Assembly (NCBI GenBank): GCA_010909165.1
Contig: MU008166.1
Location: 310,001-374,000, forward strand
Direction of reading: 5' to 3'
From: Anthoceros angustus
Lineage: Eukaryota; Streptophyta; Anthocerotopsida; Anthocerotales; Anthocerotaceae
DNA length: 64,000 nucleotides
Position 1 is the stretch's first letter. Each line of letters begins with the position of its first letter. Below, piece after piece: positions 23,148 to 34,110 of the stretch. The position numbers and the translations under genes were made by a program. The notes under the pieces are model-generated. The model had not been told where the DNA came from. It worked only from the letters and a program-made list of their open reading frames with translations, and searched no databases.

Positions 23148-23392
23148 CTCTTAAGCAAGAGCAAAAGAGCAATGGTTCGAGATTTAACAATTGATTGAAA
23201 GCAGGTAATTGTTTGAAGCTATACAGAGTAGCGCTAATGAGGTTCAGGTATCGTCTGATGTTTCCAGCAGTAGAACTCCAACTATGCTGCAAAGCTCCAG
23301 CCTGCAAGGCCACAGCCTACAACTCCATGATTCATCCATATCTACGCACTCGTCAAGCGGATGGATAAAGTGGCTACTACGCCAATTGGTCC

Positions 23393-24007
23393 TCAGGTGC
23401 TCCATGCAACTTCAACATTGCGGACTTCGGGCTTCTTCTCCTGCACCTTAGGCACTGTGACGGTGAGCACTCCATTCTCCACCTTGGCAGCCACCTGATC
23501 GAGCTTCACCTGATCTTTAGGGAGCCGGAACTTGCGCAAGAATTGGCCGTGCGAGCGCTCCACATGGTGCCACTTGTCTGTTTCCTTCACCTCCTCTTTG
23601 CTTCGCTCTCCGCTTATTTTCAAAACGTTACCATCCTCAACTTCCACCTTCACTTCTTCTCTTTTTAGACCTGCAGGGGCCAAGGACATCATCGCTGCCA
23701 GGACTCACAGCCTCACACGCTCACAACCAGCTGATCCATGAGACAAACCAGAAAATTCGAGGGACAAGCACGGCAAGCGGGTTGCACAAACCACAATCCG
23801 CACAGGGCAGGGTGAGGCGCACATACCAGGGAGGTCCGCCTTGAACACATGCGCCTCCGGTGTCTCCTTCCAGTCGACTTTGGTGCTGGCAACCGCAGAA
23901 GCATCCCTGGCCAGAGAGCGAGCAGGAGTGCTCTCCGCGAGAGCAAAGCTTTCAAAGGGATCCCACAGGCTGTCGCTGCCCCAGCGAGAAAGAGGGAACA
24001 AAGCCAT
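23393..24007 (-). CDS. Class I small heat-shock protein (HSP20), two exons
   Basis: Cytosolic class I small HSPs are ATP-independent chaperones that form dodecamers and hold unfolding proteins during heat stress. Exon 1 is 24007-23827 and exon 2 is 23670-23393. A 156-base GT-AG intron falls inside the codon of DLPG, leaving 152 residues, the normal length. The N-terminus contains SLWDPFESF. The alpha-crystallin domain spans about residues 46-138, with [52 protein letters not shown] and GVLTVTVPK. The C-terminal tail VRNVEV contains the V-x-V version of the IxI oligomerisation motif. Class I genes are usually intronless, so the intron is noteworthy. A heat-shock element and TATA box precede the gene on the reverse strand. 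Confidence 0.93.
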
Positions 24008-24091
24008 TGATCTATATCTCAGTTCTCAGAAAGAGAATTGTTAAGGTTCAAGAACCGGCTGACAACTTCGATGGGAAGCCATCGCCACACT

Positions 24092-24132
24092 CTCGCTTTT
24101 AAAGGCCCGGCAGACATGTTCCAGAGTATTCT
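24092..24132 (-). promoter_or_regulatory. Heat-shock element and TATA box of the small HSP gene
   Basis: On the reverse strand, 24132-24118 reads AGAATACTCTGGAAC. This is three alternating five-base heat-shock-factor units (nGAAn, a one-mismatch nTTCn, nGAAn). About 15 bases downstream lies TTTAAAAG at about 24103-24096, a TATA-like box roughly 90 bases from the start codon. This is the classical plant heat-shock promoter spacing. Confidence 0.7.
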
Positions 24133-24239
24133 AGCTGAGCATGCATGCAGAGAGGGGCCCGACACGTCCGCTTTCTTCACGCTTGAAAACTGAAACGTCC
24201 ATTTCAACCGAAACCAAAATGTGATAGGTCGACACACTC

Positions 24240-24684
24240 TAGACCATGGTTTGGGTTAAAATGGATGCATCTAGAAACACGGGAAGCTTCTTTACATTTT
24301 GGAATCATTCTGCAGTTCTGCGGTAATTAAATAGATGAGAATATCCCTTTTTTTGCTTGGTATAAAGTTATCTTATCAATTTGTATCTTAGTATAGTCTT
24401 AAGCTTAAGGTAGACAAGTCTAGATATATATATATATATATTTCATAGTGAACTTGTCATTGATTTAATTCGGAGAACCCCTGTAGATTTCTTTCATAGT
24501 GAACTTGATCATGGATTCTAATTCAAAGAAGCCCGTGCACCTTTCACAACAGGCGGCTCCGTACATAGGGTTTTTATTACAGGCAGCTCCATATACGGGG
24601 CTTTTAATGTGTGCGAGGCTTTTATTACAAAGGTTGTGTACACAGGCTTTTACCACATATGTACAGCTCCATATGCTCCAATTA
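24240..24684. other. Spacer leading to the palindrome
   Basis: AT-rich sequence with a TA dinucleotide tract near 24426-24441. A loosely repeated phrase around CAGGCGGCTCC / CAGGCAGCTCC occurs at 24551 and 24581. No gene is seen. Confidence 0.5.
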
Positions 24685-24811
24685 CCTTTTGACAGGAGAA
24701 ACCCCTTTCTATACAGACGCTATTTAAAATGGTTCGCATTAGGGTCCCATTTGAGAGTGCGAACCATTTTAAATAGCGTCTGTATAGAAAGGGGTTTCTC
24801 CTGTCAAAAGG
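24685..24811. repeat. Perfect 54-base inverted repeat with 19-base loop
   Basis: 24685-24738 is the exact reverse complement of 24758-24811. The arms include GGAGAAACCCCTTTCTATAC next to CAGACGC, a phrase that recurs at 26257-26305 and 57972-58022. A perfect arm of this length must be young or maintained. It could be the joined ends of a transposon or a small-RNA hairpin source. Confidence 0.95.
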
Positions 24812-24859
24812 GGTTTTGGAAAAAATCCCAACCCTATTTCGCCGAAAACTGAAGTTGGT

Positions 24860-26230
24860 TTGGTTTTTGTTGGGTTTTGTAGGTGTTCATCCATCGGTTT
24901 CGGGCATTCTCGGCTCCGGCACCACTTCCTGTCGAGTCATTTACACCGGCACCTTGTACTCGAGTTCATGGTGATTTAGTCGGTGTGATGAAGGGCTGAC
25001 CTCATTGTTCCATAATTTCGTCATGTCCGTAGTTTCGCATTTGTGTGGTTTTGTATGTTTTGTATACCGGGGCCTAGGCGCGCATAAGTGCGCGCAACAA
25101 CGCTATATGCAAACTTGTGCACATGCAAAAAGAACGAAAATGATCTTCTAATGGGAAACATGTCCTTTGAGGTATGAGGATGTCGGAACTCCGACAAAAT
25201 AACAAGTAGCACATGCGGAGGTTCACCTAGACCGCCTCATATATCTATCCTATGCCCTAATGTGACGAAGAACACCCTATCCCCTTTTTATCCTTAACGG
25301 TGTTTCCGTCTCTTTCAGCGGTGACCTAGTACCGAGTTATCATCAAACATGCTGGGGCCCACAGGTGAACAAGTGCACCAGGGGGCAGAGCCTGGCGCAC
25401 ACACAAGTGCGCGCACCCAAGGTCAAGAAGGGCCTAGGAGCATGAACCTATATGATTCATGCCTCCTAGTGCATTCCTAGACGGTTCATCCAAAGAAAAA
25501 AAGAGCAAAAAGTCAAAAAAATACCAAAAATCTCAAAAAGTCCAATTTTTGAGGCGCGCGCGACTTGCCCTAAAATTTTTGATATTTTTGTGAAGTTTTT
25601 GGTATTTTTTTATATTTTTGTTGTTTTAAAGGGTTCCTTTCGACGTTTTCAACTTTTCTTGTGCACCTCCCTAATGTGGATATGTTCTTGTCTTTACTTA
25701 GCCCTCATTTTTTTTCTAGTAGTTAAAACTTTGAACTAGTAGTGAGAACCTTTTGCATCTTTTGAATCTTGAGACGTTTGGCGTGGGCCCAAATCCAAGT
25801 GCAGACCATGCTACTCTCATTCTCACACTACACGCGGATCAAGAGCATCAGGTCAACGAAGATATCATTGTCCCAATATCTAAGAAACAAAGTCCTGTGA
25901 AATTCCTAGAGCGAGAGTATAGTCTTAGGATTGACTGGTATGAATGAAAGGTTGGTGCACAAAACAGCAAGCCCTAAAACTCTAAACGCTTAGATACGTC
26001 AACACCGCAATGATTGCGGTGTTGAGACTTAGATGAAAGTGCGCGCATAAGTTTGCGCAATTCGTGTCCAGTTTGAAAGAAAAAGCCGAATGAGAATGGG
26101 ACTTTACGTTTTTGCCACGTACTTGCAATCTACAATCTCAAATAACGTGTATCAAAACAATTATTCAAAAGGTTGCGGGTGATATGTCTGCAGAGAAATA
26201 CCAAAAAGGCTGATTATAGTGCAGATTTTT
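24860..26230. other. Spacer with scattered GC-rich palindromic motifs
   Basis: No gene is identified. A 64-residue forward ORF at 25753-25947 (ending FLEREYSLRIDWYE) is unplaced. Related phrases containing GCGCGCATAAGTGCGCGC occur at about 25078, 25399 and 26040. AT-rich poly-A/poly-T stretches flank 25,490-25,640. Confidence 0.4.
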
Positions 26231-26256
26231 TCAAGTGCAGAAAGGGGTACGGCCAC

Positions 26257-26305
26257 GTCCGTATGCAAAAAGGGGTTTCAGGAGAAACCGCTTTCTACAC
26301 AGACG
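26257..26305. repeat. Second copy of the AAAGGGGTTTC palindromic motif
   Basis: This block reads GTCCGTATGCAAAAAGGGG, then TTTCAGGAGAAACCGCTTTC, and ends in CAGACG. It closely matches 57972-58022 and the arm of the palindrome at 24685. It may be a terminal repeat of an undescribed DNA transposon. Confidence 0.75.
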
Positions 26306-26720
26306 TAGTAAATTACTAATCATTACACCGATGGTAGAAAATTTCATTAAAACAACAAGACGCCGAGCGCGCAGAAGTATGGTAGACAGGAGACTCCTGC
26401 GGGCATTGGCAGACAAGGAATTGCTACTGGCTGGCGTCTTATAGGTGAATCAGTTGCAAACCAGGCCACTTTATCTTTGCAAAAGAAGAATGTTTGGAAT
26501 CATAGAAAACAGGGAGCATGTGGACAGCAAAATATCTAAGTATATAAATCCAGCTACCCTTTGTGGGCAGATCTCAAAACACTTCTAATTACTAGATATT
26601 TAAATCATATTTTTATAATTTAATTTATCAGCATCAGTTTCTTAATAAAGTGAAATTTAAAGTACTCAAATTTATAAAAATAAAAAAATAAAAAATAAAT
26701 AAATAAAAAATATTTAAAGA
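26306..26720. other. AT-rich downstream flank of the Gnk2-like ORF
   Basis: No gene is seen. Poly-A-rich low complexity lies at 26,670-26,715. Confidence 0.5.
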
Positions 26721-27116
26721 TTAACTCAAAAATTGAAACTTTTCATAATGGATAGAACACTTTTCATTGTCTATATAAACACCGGTTCTCAATGCACACT
26801 CTTCATTGATAATCGATCTCATATTATTGATGCATCTTTGACACTCAATTTTATTTTGCACGATGCATAATGCTTGAAAATAGACTTTAGGATAAGTAGT
26901 ATCTTCTGCCATGGTTACACCAGTGTAACCTACACCTACATACATGACAGAAAATTGAGTATAAAAATCTATCTTTGACAATGCTGAAGCAACCGCCTTT
27001 TGATAGTTTGAATTTTGTGCAAAAGTTTCCGCACTACATCTGTGCACAATTTCCCCACGTCCACATCTTAGAATGCACATTATATATGTGAATACAATAA
27101 TATTGATTGACTTCAT
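26721..27116 (-). CDS. Secreted Gnk2-like (DUF26, stress-antifungal) small protein
   Basis: Gnk2/DUF26 modules are plant-specific secreted cysteine-rich folds. Ginkbilobin-2 binds mannose and is antifungal, and the same fold forms the ectodomain of cysteine-rich receptor kinases. I chose the start at 27116 (MKSINIIVFTYIMCILR) because it gives a signal peptide, leaving about 131 residues. The next upstream methionine at 27197 adds only a hydrophobic extension. After HRCSAETFAQNSNYQKAV comes the core ALCIVQNKIECQRCI. Its C-x7-C-x2-C is one residue shorter than the canonical C-x8-C-x2-C. The C-terminal CSIHYEKFQFLS matches the usual C-x-x-R/H-YE-x-x-F close. One DUF26 unit is present with no kinase domain, and there is no intron. 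The gene is AT-rich and could be intact. Confidence 0.65.
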   Translation of the reverse strand: MKSINIIVFTYIMCILRCGRGEIVHRCSAETFAQNSNYQKAVASALSKIDFYTQFSVMYVGVGYTGVTMAEDTTYPKVYFQALCIVQNKIECQRCINNMRSIINEECALRTGVYIDNEKCSIHYEKFQFLS

Positions 27117-27199
27117 CTTTAATAGTCTTGAAAAATGTAAGTTGTATGAAAGAAGATGAATACTAATGTTGTAGTATAAATAAAAATGAAACAACACGC

Positions 27200-27720
27200 C
27201 TTATGAGGATTCATTGCAATTAATATATCCCTTCACTATTGTAGTCACTTGAAGATTCGCAAATTTATCATAGGTACACACATTTCAAAAACAGTTCAAT
27301 AACATGAAGTGTTATGGTTTTAAGATGTATAAAATACTTTCTTATTTATATTGTTTAATAAAAATATGATATTGGTAATATTTTAAAAATACTCCATCTT
27401 TGAAGACCTTATTGTATCACTCCTTACTGGAAGGACCTTAGAATCTTGTTTTATATATCTAGGTATGCATTCACTCATGCAGCAAGATAAGGGATAACTT
27501 GGGCTTAAACACATATCGAGAGATGAGAGTTGAGAGGAGAGGCAATAGAGATGGCTAAGGATGACTAAAGTAAAGTTTTTTTGATGCCGCCCTAAAGGTG
27601 GACATGTCACTAGAATTCCTCCAGCAAGTTGAGAGGGGAGGCAATAGAGATAGATGGCTATGGATGACTCAAATTAGATTTTTTTTATGTCACCCTAGAG
27701 CTGGACATGTCACTAAAATC
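27200..27720. other. AT-rich spacer with a 95-base imperfect duplication
   Basis: About 27526-27619 recurs at about 27627-27720. Shared phrases are GAGGCAATAGAGAT, TGGACATGTCACTA and a homopolymer T run. This is presumably the 5' edge of the element that follows. No gene is seen. Confidence 0.55.
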
Positions 27721-29260
27721 CGAGGAGATGGCCCCAAAGAAATCTGTGGCAGAGGCGTTTGGGCCTTGGACCTTGGTGGAGTTCAACATCACCACCAAGC
27801 GCTACCCGAACTTTGGTCCATGGCTCTAGGAGGTGGGGGAGTTGGAGCTGCACCGAGAGGTATTCCAAGCAGTATGGACCTTTGACAACGTCACCTTGGT
27901 CTAGGAGTCCGCCCAAAAGCTGTTAGCGGTGGCGAGGAAGGAGGTCCGGTCCAAGAGCATGAGGGAGAACTTGGGACGCTGGATGGTGGAGATGTTCCGG
28001 GAAGTGCACTACCGACCCTTGGAGGAATTGGAGGTCCCATTCCGGAATTCCTCCACTCGAAGGAGAGGTTGGAGCAGGCGAAGGCTCTGCTCCTCAAGCC
28101 GGACACACAGAAGGCGTCCAATGGGTGGTTAATGTCGGACCTGAAGGACTGACAGATTCGAGCAGTGGCGAAGATGTTCGTCCACTGGAACATGCTTACC
28201 AAGGTGGACCACCTTGAGGACAATTTGTTGGTGTTTGTACATGCCATCCTGAAAGGGAAACACGCAGATTGGGGCCGCATAATTTTCATTAGGGTCCAGC
28301 AGGAGGCGAAGAAGCTACGTCAGGAAAGCCTGCCTCCATCGGAATTGTCCCCCTTCATTTTGCATGTGTGAGGACATTTCAACCTCCTGAAGGATGGAGA
28401 GGAGGAGCGTGCACTCCGCCGAGGCTTGACCCTCCTGCCCACGGTGGGAGGAGAGGAGAGTGAGGAGGAAGCGAGTGGAGAAGAGGCGGAGGAGGGCAGC
28501 GGCAGGCGGGAGCTAGGAGAGGACGACTAGGAGGGCGTTCTTGAAGCAATACGCCTGGAGCGCACTCCCTCTCCACCGAGGGAACGCTGGGAAGAGATCC
28601 CTGCCTCCCTACTGCTAACAGCGGAGCCCCACGGGCTCACCACTTTGGCGTCGGCAAAAGAGGTGGCACTGATGGAAGCCAGAGCACCGACTGGGAAGCG
28701 GCGGATGCATTCCATGATGGCCGCCAAGGGGCAGAAGGTGGTGATGGGAATGCCGGGTGGAGTGCCGGAGCCTCTGCCAGTGGACCCCGAGTGGGTAGAG
28801 TCGGAGAGAGTGGTCCGCCAAGCAGAGCGGGATGCGGCCCAAGGTGCCAGAGGTCACTAGCAGCAGCCGCACCCCGAGCCCATCCCCATCGCCCACAGGG
28901 AGGGGAAAGCGCCCGGCCGAGCTCCACGACCCCCTCACTGCCGCTGCATCATAAGAGGAGGTAGGCGGAGAAGGAGGAGGACGCCCGCCAGATTGTCCAG
29001 AAAAGGAGGTTGGAGGTTGGAGAACCAGGTCCGCCTCCTGATGGCGGAGTTGGAGGCTCTTAGGTCGAAGCAGGAAGCGGAGAGAGCAAATGAGTGGTAG
29101 AAGCTCAGGGCGCGGAGGTCTCCCTAAGCGCCTCCGAGGACACCACCCATTCGGTGCCGTGAGGCGAGGAGGACGGAAACCATCTTTGTTCGGAGCGGAG
29201 GATGTAGAACCGAGCAGTGCAATGTCGTGGGTTTTCCTTATAGTTTTAGATTCCTGCGGT
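27721..29260 (+). pseudogene. Decayed retroelement gag-like or plant-transposon protein
   Basis: The forward strand, with several frame changes, reads FNITTKRYPNFGPWL, KEVRSKSMRENLGRWM and SNGWLMSDLKDWQIRAVAKM. It then reads FVHWNMLTKVDHLEDNLLVF, VHAILKGKHADWGRIIFI and PPSELSPFILHV. The W-rich block followed by LLVFVHAILKGK and a Glu-rich tail (EESEEEASGEEAEE) resembles gag-like proteins annotated as putative plant transposon proteins. Further GC-rich coding-like sequence continues to about 29,100. In-frame stops at 27,903 and 28,370 show decay. No reverse transcriptase, integrase or LTR is seen in the flanks, so class assignment is uncertain. Confidence 0.45.
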
Positions 29261-29900
29261 TTAAGATTCACTGAGTGCTACCCTTAGGTCATGTGCTTTG
29301 CTTAGGACCTGCAGGACCTGCCTTGAGCCCAACTGCTCATTTGGAAGGGTTTGTTCCCTGGTTTTCGCATCCATCAACAGTGTCTGCGCAATATCGGCGG
29401 ATTCCGTTGAAATGGGCTGCTGGGCAAAAGGCAGTAAACTTTCCCATCATCATATTCAAAAAAAAGCATGTCCCAGAAAACCATGTACGTTATTGCGGGT
29501 TTTGAAGAAATTTGGCATCCACTTTTCGACAGGACCGGAAAAGAACGTGGCCAAAAAAATTATTGTCTTTGAATTCATTCCTCCAAAACTTCAGAAAAAG
29601 TGTGGGGACCGGAACTGGTGGATGCGTTTGAACATTTGTCGTACAGGCCGGTCTTATCATGTGTTGTCCTAAAAAAATAAGGTCCATCAGAATAGAGACA
29701 CGGTTTTGGCGATTTGGAACATAATCGCAAATTACATGTTGTACCGTCATTTTGTGTGCCCATACTGCACTTGGTTAAGCCGTTTATGTCCATGGGGAAC
29801 ACACAACCTATCCACTCCTGAGAAGTCGCGGTCAGTGCATACCTTGATCCAGCACTAGTAGGAGTCCATGGTCAATCGAAAACTAACTAATCAACTCCAT
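29261..29900. other. Unassigned flank between two decayed elements
   Basis: Short ORFs on both strands have no recognisable domain. The reverse strand may contain the 3' end of the DUF7869-like element. Confidence 0.4.
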
Positions 29901-31730
29901 GAACCATGTTCATCAAGTGTTTCAATGTCCTCGCCGGATGCAACATCTTACGCGCCATTATCCATGACGTCCCTTCCTTCCATATGTTCCGAGCTTCCTC
30001 CGCAGGCCAAAAGCGTACATGTTTTTCCGTATTATGGTTCGGTCCTTGCATTTAGTTGCTTCGCTTTTGTTAGAAAACCCGTATGCCAAGATGAATGTGT
30101 GCAGAAGCAATTTGTCGACGTGTTTCCGCAACCTCATGCTCCGTCGTTGAGCGACCCCCACGATCGCCGCGCGTTGGTGGTGATCGTAAAATCATCTCCT
30201 CTAGGTACCTTCAAATGCGTCGGTGCATTTAGTCACCCACCAATGGACTTTAATGAATGGGCGTCACATTGGAAGTCCACAGGAACTTTTGCGAGCCGAA
30301 TGGTCGATTGTCGACATCTGTCTCACAAGGCACCGCAATCATGTGACTGTTTGTATCTCCAACACATCGCCGTTCAAGCTTTCTTGTTCCGCCTTGCGCA
30401 TCATCCGATGCGCTCCAACATACATGTCCGCGGGGCACTTGCGACGATTGGATCTGTAAAATCTCACCTCGGTACAACCAGGCGATGCAACTCTTCATTA
30501 TGTGTTCTATCGTACCATTGCCAAGGGGTCTTCAATTCCTCGGCATGCTCACATGCTATCTTGTCCACGATGGTGATTGCTCACCAATTCCTCCCACCAA
30601 ATATCCTCACTGCGCCCAAATGGGGTCACAGTTTTCCTCTAGTTTCCCACGCATTCTTTGCAAGACTTCTTCGGGATCTCTCCTCTGCAACCGCTTTTTA
30701 CTTGGACCTCCAAATGAACCAAAGCGAGCGGCTTGAATAGGAGTAGATGGGACATTATTCAAAACTCCAAACCCTCGTCCGGTGACCAGTGTTCATCTGG
30801 AATATTGTTTGCCCCTCATCACGATAACAAGTCCGCTCACCTCGCGTTTCTCGGGTTATTTTGAACGATCTTTGAAAAGATATATTGTGCAACTGTTTTC
30901 ACAAACCTGTTTATAGCCAGCCTTCCCATAAGGTATTGGCCACACAAACTTTGAAGTCCGGAACTTCTTTCACCTCCATAATTTTTGGTTTGGGCGTATA
31001 TGCATTCTCCAAAATACCGGTCGGTTTGGGCAACGTAAAGCTTCCTTCGTGCAAGCACTTGAAAACCTCGAAAACATCCGTCAACTGGTCATGAGTGTGC
31101 CCAACCGGAGGAATCCTACTTTTACCTTCTCAAAACCTTAAGCTCTACCAACATATTCGTGTAAGCGAATAGCGTGCATTCTTATTCTCCCGTGCGGTAT
31201 TGTCGAGTTGAAGATAAAGAACCTTTGGTAGTAGTCCTCGTAATTTGAAATGACATCTTTGGATATTGGCTATAGTCGAGTTTGCATCGTTCGGATGTTC
31301 CGTATGCCATGAAGAGTTCCGACACATGGTGTAGTTATAAATCATGCACCCCACAACATGGACGTCGATCAAACCTACATCTGACAGGTCCTTGGGTAAA
31401 CGCGTGAAATGTGGAAGCTGTGTCTTCTGTTGGTCCATCCCGTCGATGGATATCCCGATATACTTTGCCGGATCTCCATAACATTTCACGCGGTGCTTGA
31501 TGCATTTTTCTCTCTCAGACTTCAGTAGCTGCCTGTGCCGCCTCAGATCAGCTTCAAATGCTTCTGCAAAATAATCACCCAAACAACGTTGAGGAATAAA
31601 GCCGCCTGGAAGGAACATAGCAAAATCGAGTCGCGGTGGCCGTGCACTGCAGACGAATAACACACATCCGGAATCATGTTCAAGAGCCTTTGGAGGTGGA
31701 TGCATCGAATTTGTGATGGGCCTATTTTAG
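29900..31730 (-). pseudogene. Decayed DUF7869-like mobile-element protein, C-terminal part
   Basis: Reading right to left, the best-preserved open stretch (31705-31145) contains SEREKCIKHRVKCYGDPAKY, GISIDGMDQQKTQLPHF, DVHVVGCMIYNYTMCRNSSW, NSTIANIQRCHFKLRGLLP and LYLQLDNTARENKN. A further block near 31,100 reads VGHTHDQLTDVFEVFK. This order (SxDGMDxxKTxLPHF, LxLQLDNxxRENKN, PVGHTHxxVD) is that of DUF7869 proteins, which are spread in eukaryotic genomes as transposon-like multicopy genes and appear RNase-H-like. Below 31,000 the reading fragments into short pieces. The forward strand offers a longer open frame over 29868-30740, but it has no family resemblance. Confidence 0.6.
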
Positions 31731-31739
31731 GCATTTGAG

Positions 31740-34110
31740 GTTAAATGAATGATGACCGTGTTCGGTGACCGGCCATCCCCACATTGCCAAAACACAATTT
31801 CACATCAAGCCTCACCTTGTTTTTCTCTGTTTTCTCGCTCTTTATATTTCGTTTGAGGTAATCGCAGTTGTGCACAAGGCAAACCGATTGCTCTTGAATT
31901 TTCACCTTGTGGAAGTCGTAGCCCAAAGTGACAAAAGTAGGAATGAGAAACATCAGATCTTCGGATGCATATGTTGCTTGTATTCTTGAAACACCTCGCC
32001 TTTTGAGTAAGAGTCGGAAGGTGATACACTTCAATGTTTGGCATTCTCTCGGCAATAAGCATAAGCAGTTGGTTCATCCACGCCCAGCTGCGGCATCTTG
32101 ATTCGATCGCCTTCGTACCGCGGAAGGCGGACCACGCAATGTTTCCGATCTCGCTTCTTCACGCTAGACCCGATACAATAACGCGTCAAGGCCTCTCTAC
32201 AACAATACACTTTTCCTCGTCCGACAAGAAAGCAGTCTACCTAACCCTTCCATCGCTCTCATAATCGACATCAAAAGGGATTGTAGGTGCATCTCCGCCT
32301 CGCCGCACATTCTAAGGAACCGATACCTCAAATCTCGAAAGGTTGCCTTCCCTATTGTCCTCAAGCATTGTCTACCACAACAGGTTTTGCGAAAATCACG
32401 GGTAATACGAACCTCTTCACATTTCATCTCAGGCACTTTAGATTGCCGTCTACTTGGGCGTCTACGTGGTGGTCTGCCATGCTCGATAAATGATTCGGAC
32501 CCGGGCTTCAAATTGTATGTACGCCTTTCTGGAGGTGCATGTTCAAATGCACTGTCATCTGAGTCCTCTTCCTCCACATCAGTTCCACCGACGTCTTTGG
32601 GGCCGGCGGTGGAAGCAGTATCTTCTAGATACAACCGCAAACCGAGTTGGCATTCACCCCAGCAGGCGGCCATATCCGAATTAGTGTCGTCCGTGGAGCA
32701 CTTCCGGAGGAGTAGTCTTGCGGATGGCGGGATGTACGGCGAGGCTCTGGCGGAGAAGGACTTCCGTGAATGGAATCCAACATCTTGAAACACCTCGCCT
32801 TTTGAGTAAGAGTCGGAAGGTGATACACTTCAATGTTTGGCATTCTCTCGGCAATAAGCATAAGCAGTTGGTTCATCAGGCTTTTGACATCTTGATTGAT
32901 CGCCTTCGTACGCGAGACCACGCAATGTTTCCAGCGCTCGCTTCTTCGTGCTAGACCCGATACAATAACGCGTCAAGGCCTCTCTACAACAATACACTTT
33001 TCCTCGTCCAGGCAAAGCGAGTCTACCTAACCCTTCCATCGCTCTCATAATCGACATCAAAAGGGATTGTAGGTGCATCTCCGCTCCTGCACATTCTAAG
33101 GAACCGATACCTCAAATCTCGAAGGTTGCCTTCCCTATTGTCCTCAAGCATTGTCTACCACAAGTTTTGCGAAAATCACGGTGTCTGAACCTCTTCACAT
33201 TTCATCTCGGGCACTTTAGATTGCCGTCTACTTGGGCGTCTACGTGGTGATGCCATGCTCGATAAATGATTCGGACCGGGCTTCAAATTGTATGTACGCC
33301 TTTGGAGGTGGATGTTCAAATGCATCATCGAGTCCTCTTCCTCCACATCAGTTCCACCAGCGTCTTTGAGCCACGGCAGTGGAAGCAGTATCTTCTAGAT
33401 ACCGGCGTGCAAACCGAGTTGGCATTCACCCCAGCAGGCGGCCATATCCGAATTGCGTGTCGTCCGGCGTGGAGCACTTCCGGAGGAGTAGTCTTGCGGA
33501 TGGCGGGATGTACGGCGAGGCTGTCTGGCGGAGAAGGACTTCCGTGAATGGAATCCAACATCTTGAAAGCAGGCGGTGTCTTGGAATGGATGCGGTTATC
33601 GCGTGCGGAAGTGGTGGAGGCCGTGCACCTGCAGTACGAATAACACACATCTGGAATCATGTTCAAGAGCCTTTGGAATGCAATCGATTTCCGGCACGAG
33701 TTTGCACGACGTACCTTCATCTACTTCTCCCTCTTCAACTTGAATACCTTGACTGCCGATAGGCATTTCAAGCTGGGAACCGCGCCGTTGATGCCTCTGA
33801 CCGGAGTGTTGCATATCGGGAGGAATCTCGCGTTACCGATAGCATCCAAGTCCTTTGACTTCAAGAACTCCTTCCTTTGCTTCAACATCGGCAAATTTTC
33901 AAGAGCTACTGTGCATGCGAGGAAGAACGCACTTTGAATCAAGATCAAAGTCACACCCACAATTATAGACATGTGACATAAGGTGGTACCGGTGGTGTTG
34001 GATGATTTATAATTGCGGTTGCGGTGATGGTGATTCGTGATTCGGTGATGGACCTTGAATGAGAGTGCACCGTCCTTAGAAAATGATGGCATAAGATGAG
34101 GTGGATGCAT
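31740..34110 (-). pseudogene. Upstream half of the DUF7869-like element, internally duplicated
   Basis: The reverse strand encodes pieces that would precede the DUF7869-like core. These are a disordered acidic block (VEEEDSDDSAFEHAPPERRT), a basic block (RPPRRRPSRRQSKVPEMKCE), then TCCGRQCLRTIGKATFRDLR and YRFLRMCGEAEMHLQSLLMS. A last block contains NQLLMLIAERMPNIEVYHLP. The Cys-rich start and the block order resemble the front part of these mobile-element proteins. The sequence is present twice: about 31,985-32,793 and 32,788-33,560. The copies are separated by numerous 1-10 base indels but few substitutions. No copy has one open frame. Near 33,830-33,600 there is a further acidic piece (GIQVEEGEVDEGTS). 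Confidence 0.5.
31985..33560. repeat. About 0.8-kb tandem duplication with indel-rich divergence
   Basis: The phrase TTGAAACACCTCGCCTTTTG starts copies at 31985 and 32786. Blocks of 20-90 identical bases alternate with short insertions or deletions between the copies. Confidence 0.85.

Noticed and set aside
29868-30740. Forward ORF of 290 codons
   Set aside because: It is the longest frame locally, but the opposite strand carries the DUF7869-family motifs just upstream and continues here in pieces. The forward reading has no domain-like pattern.
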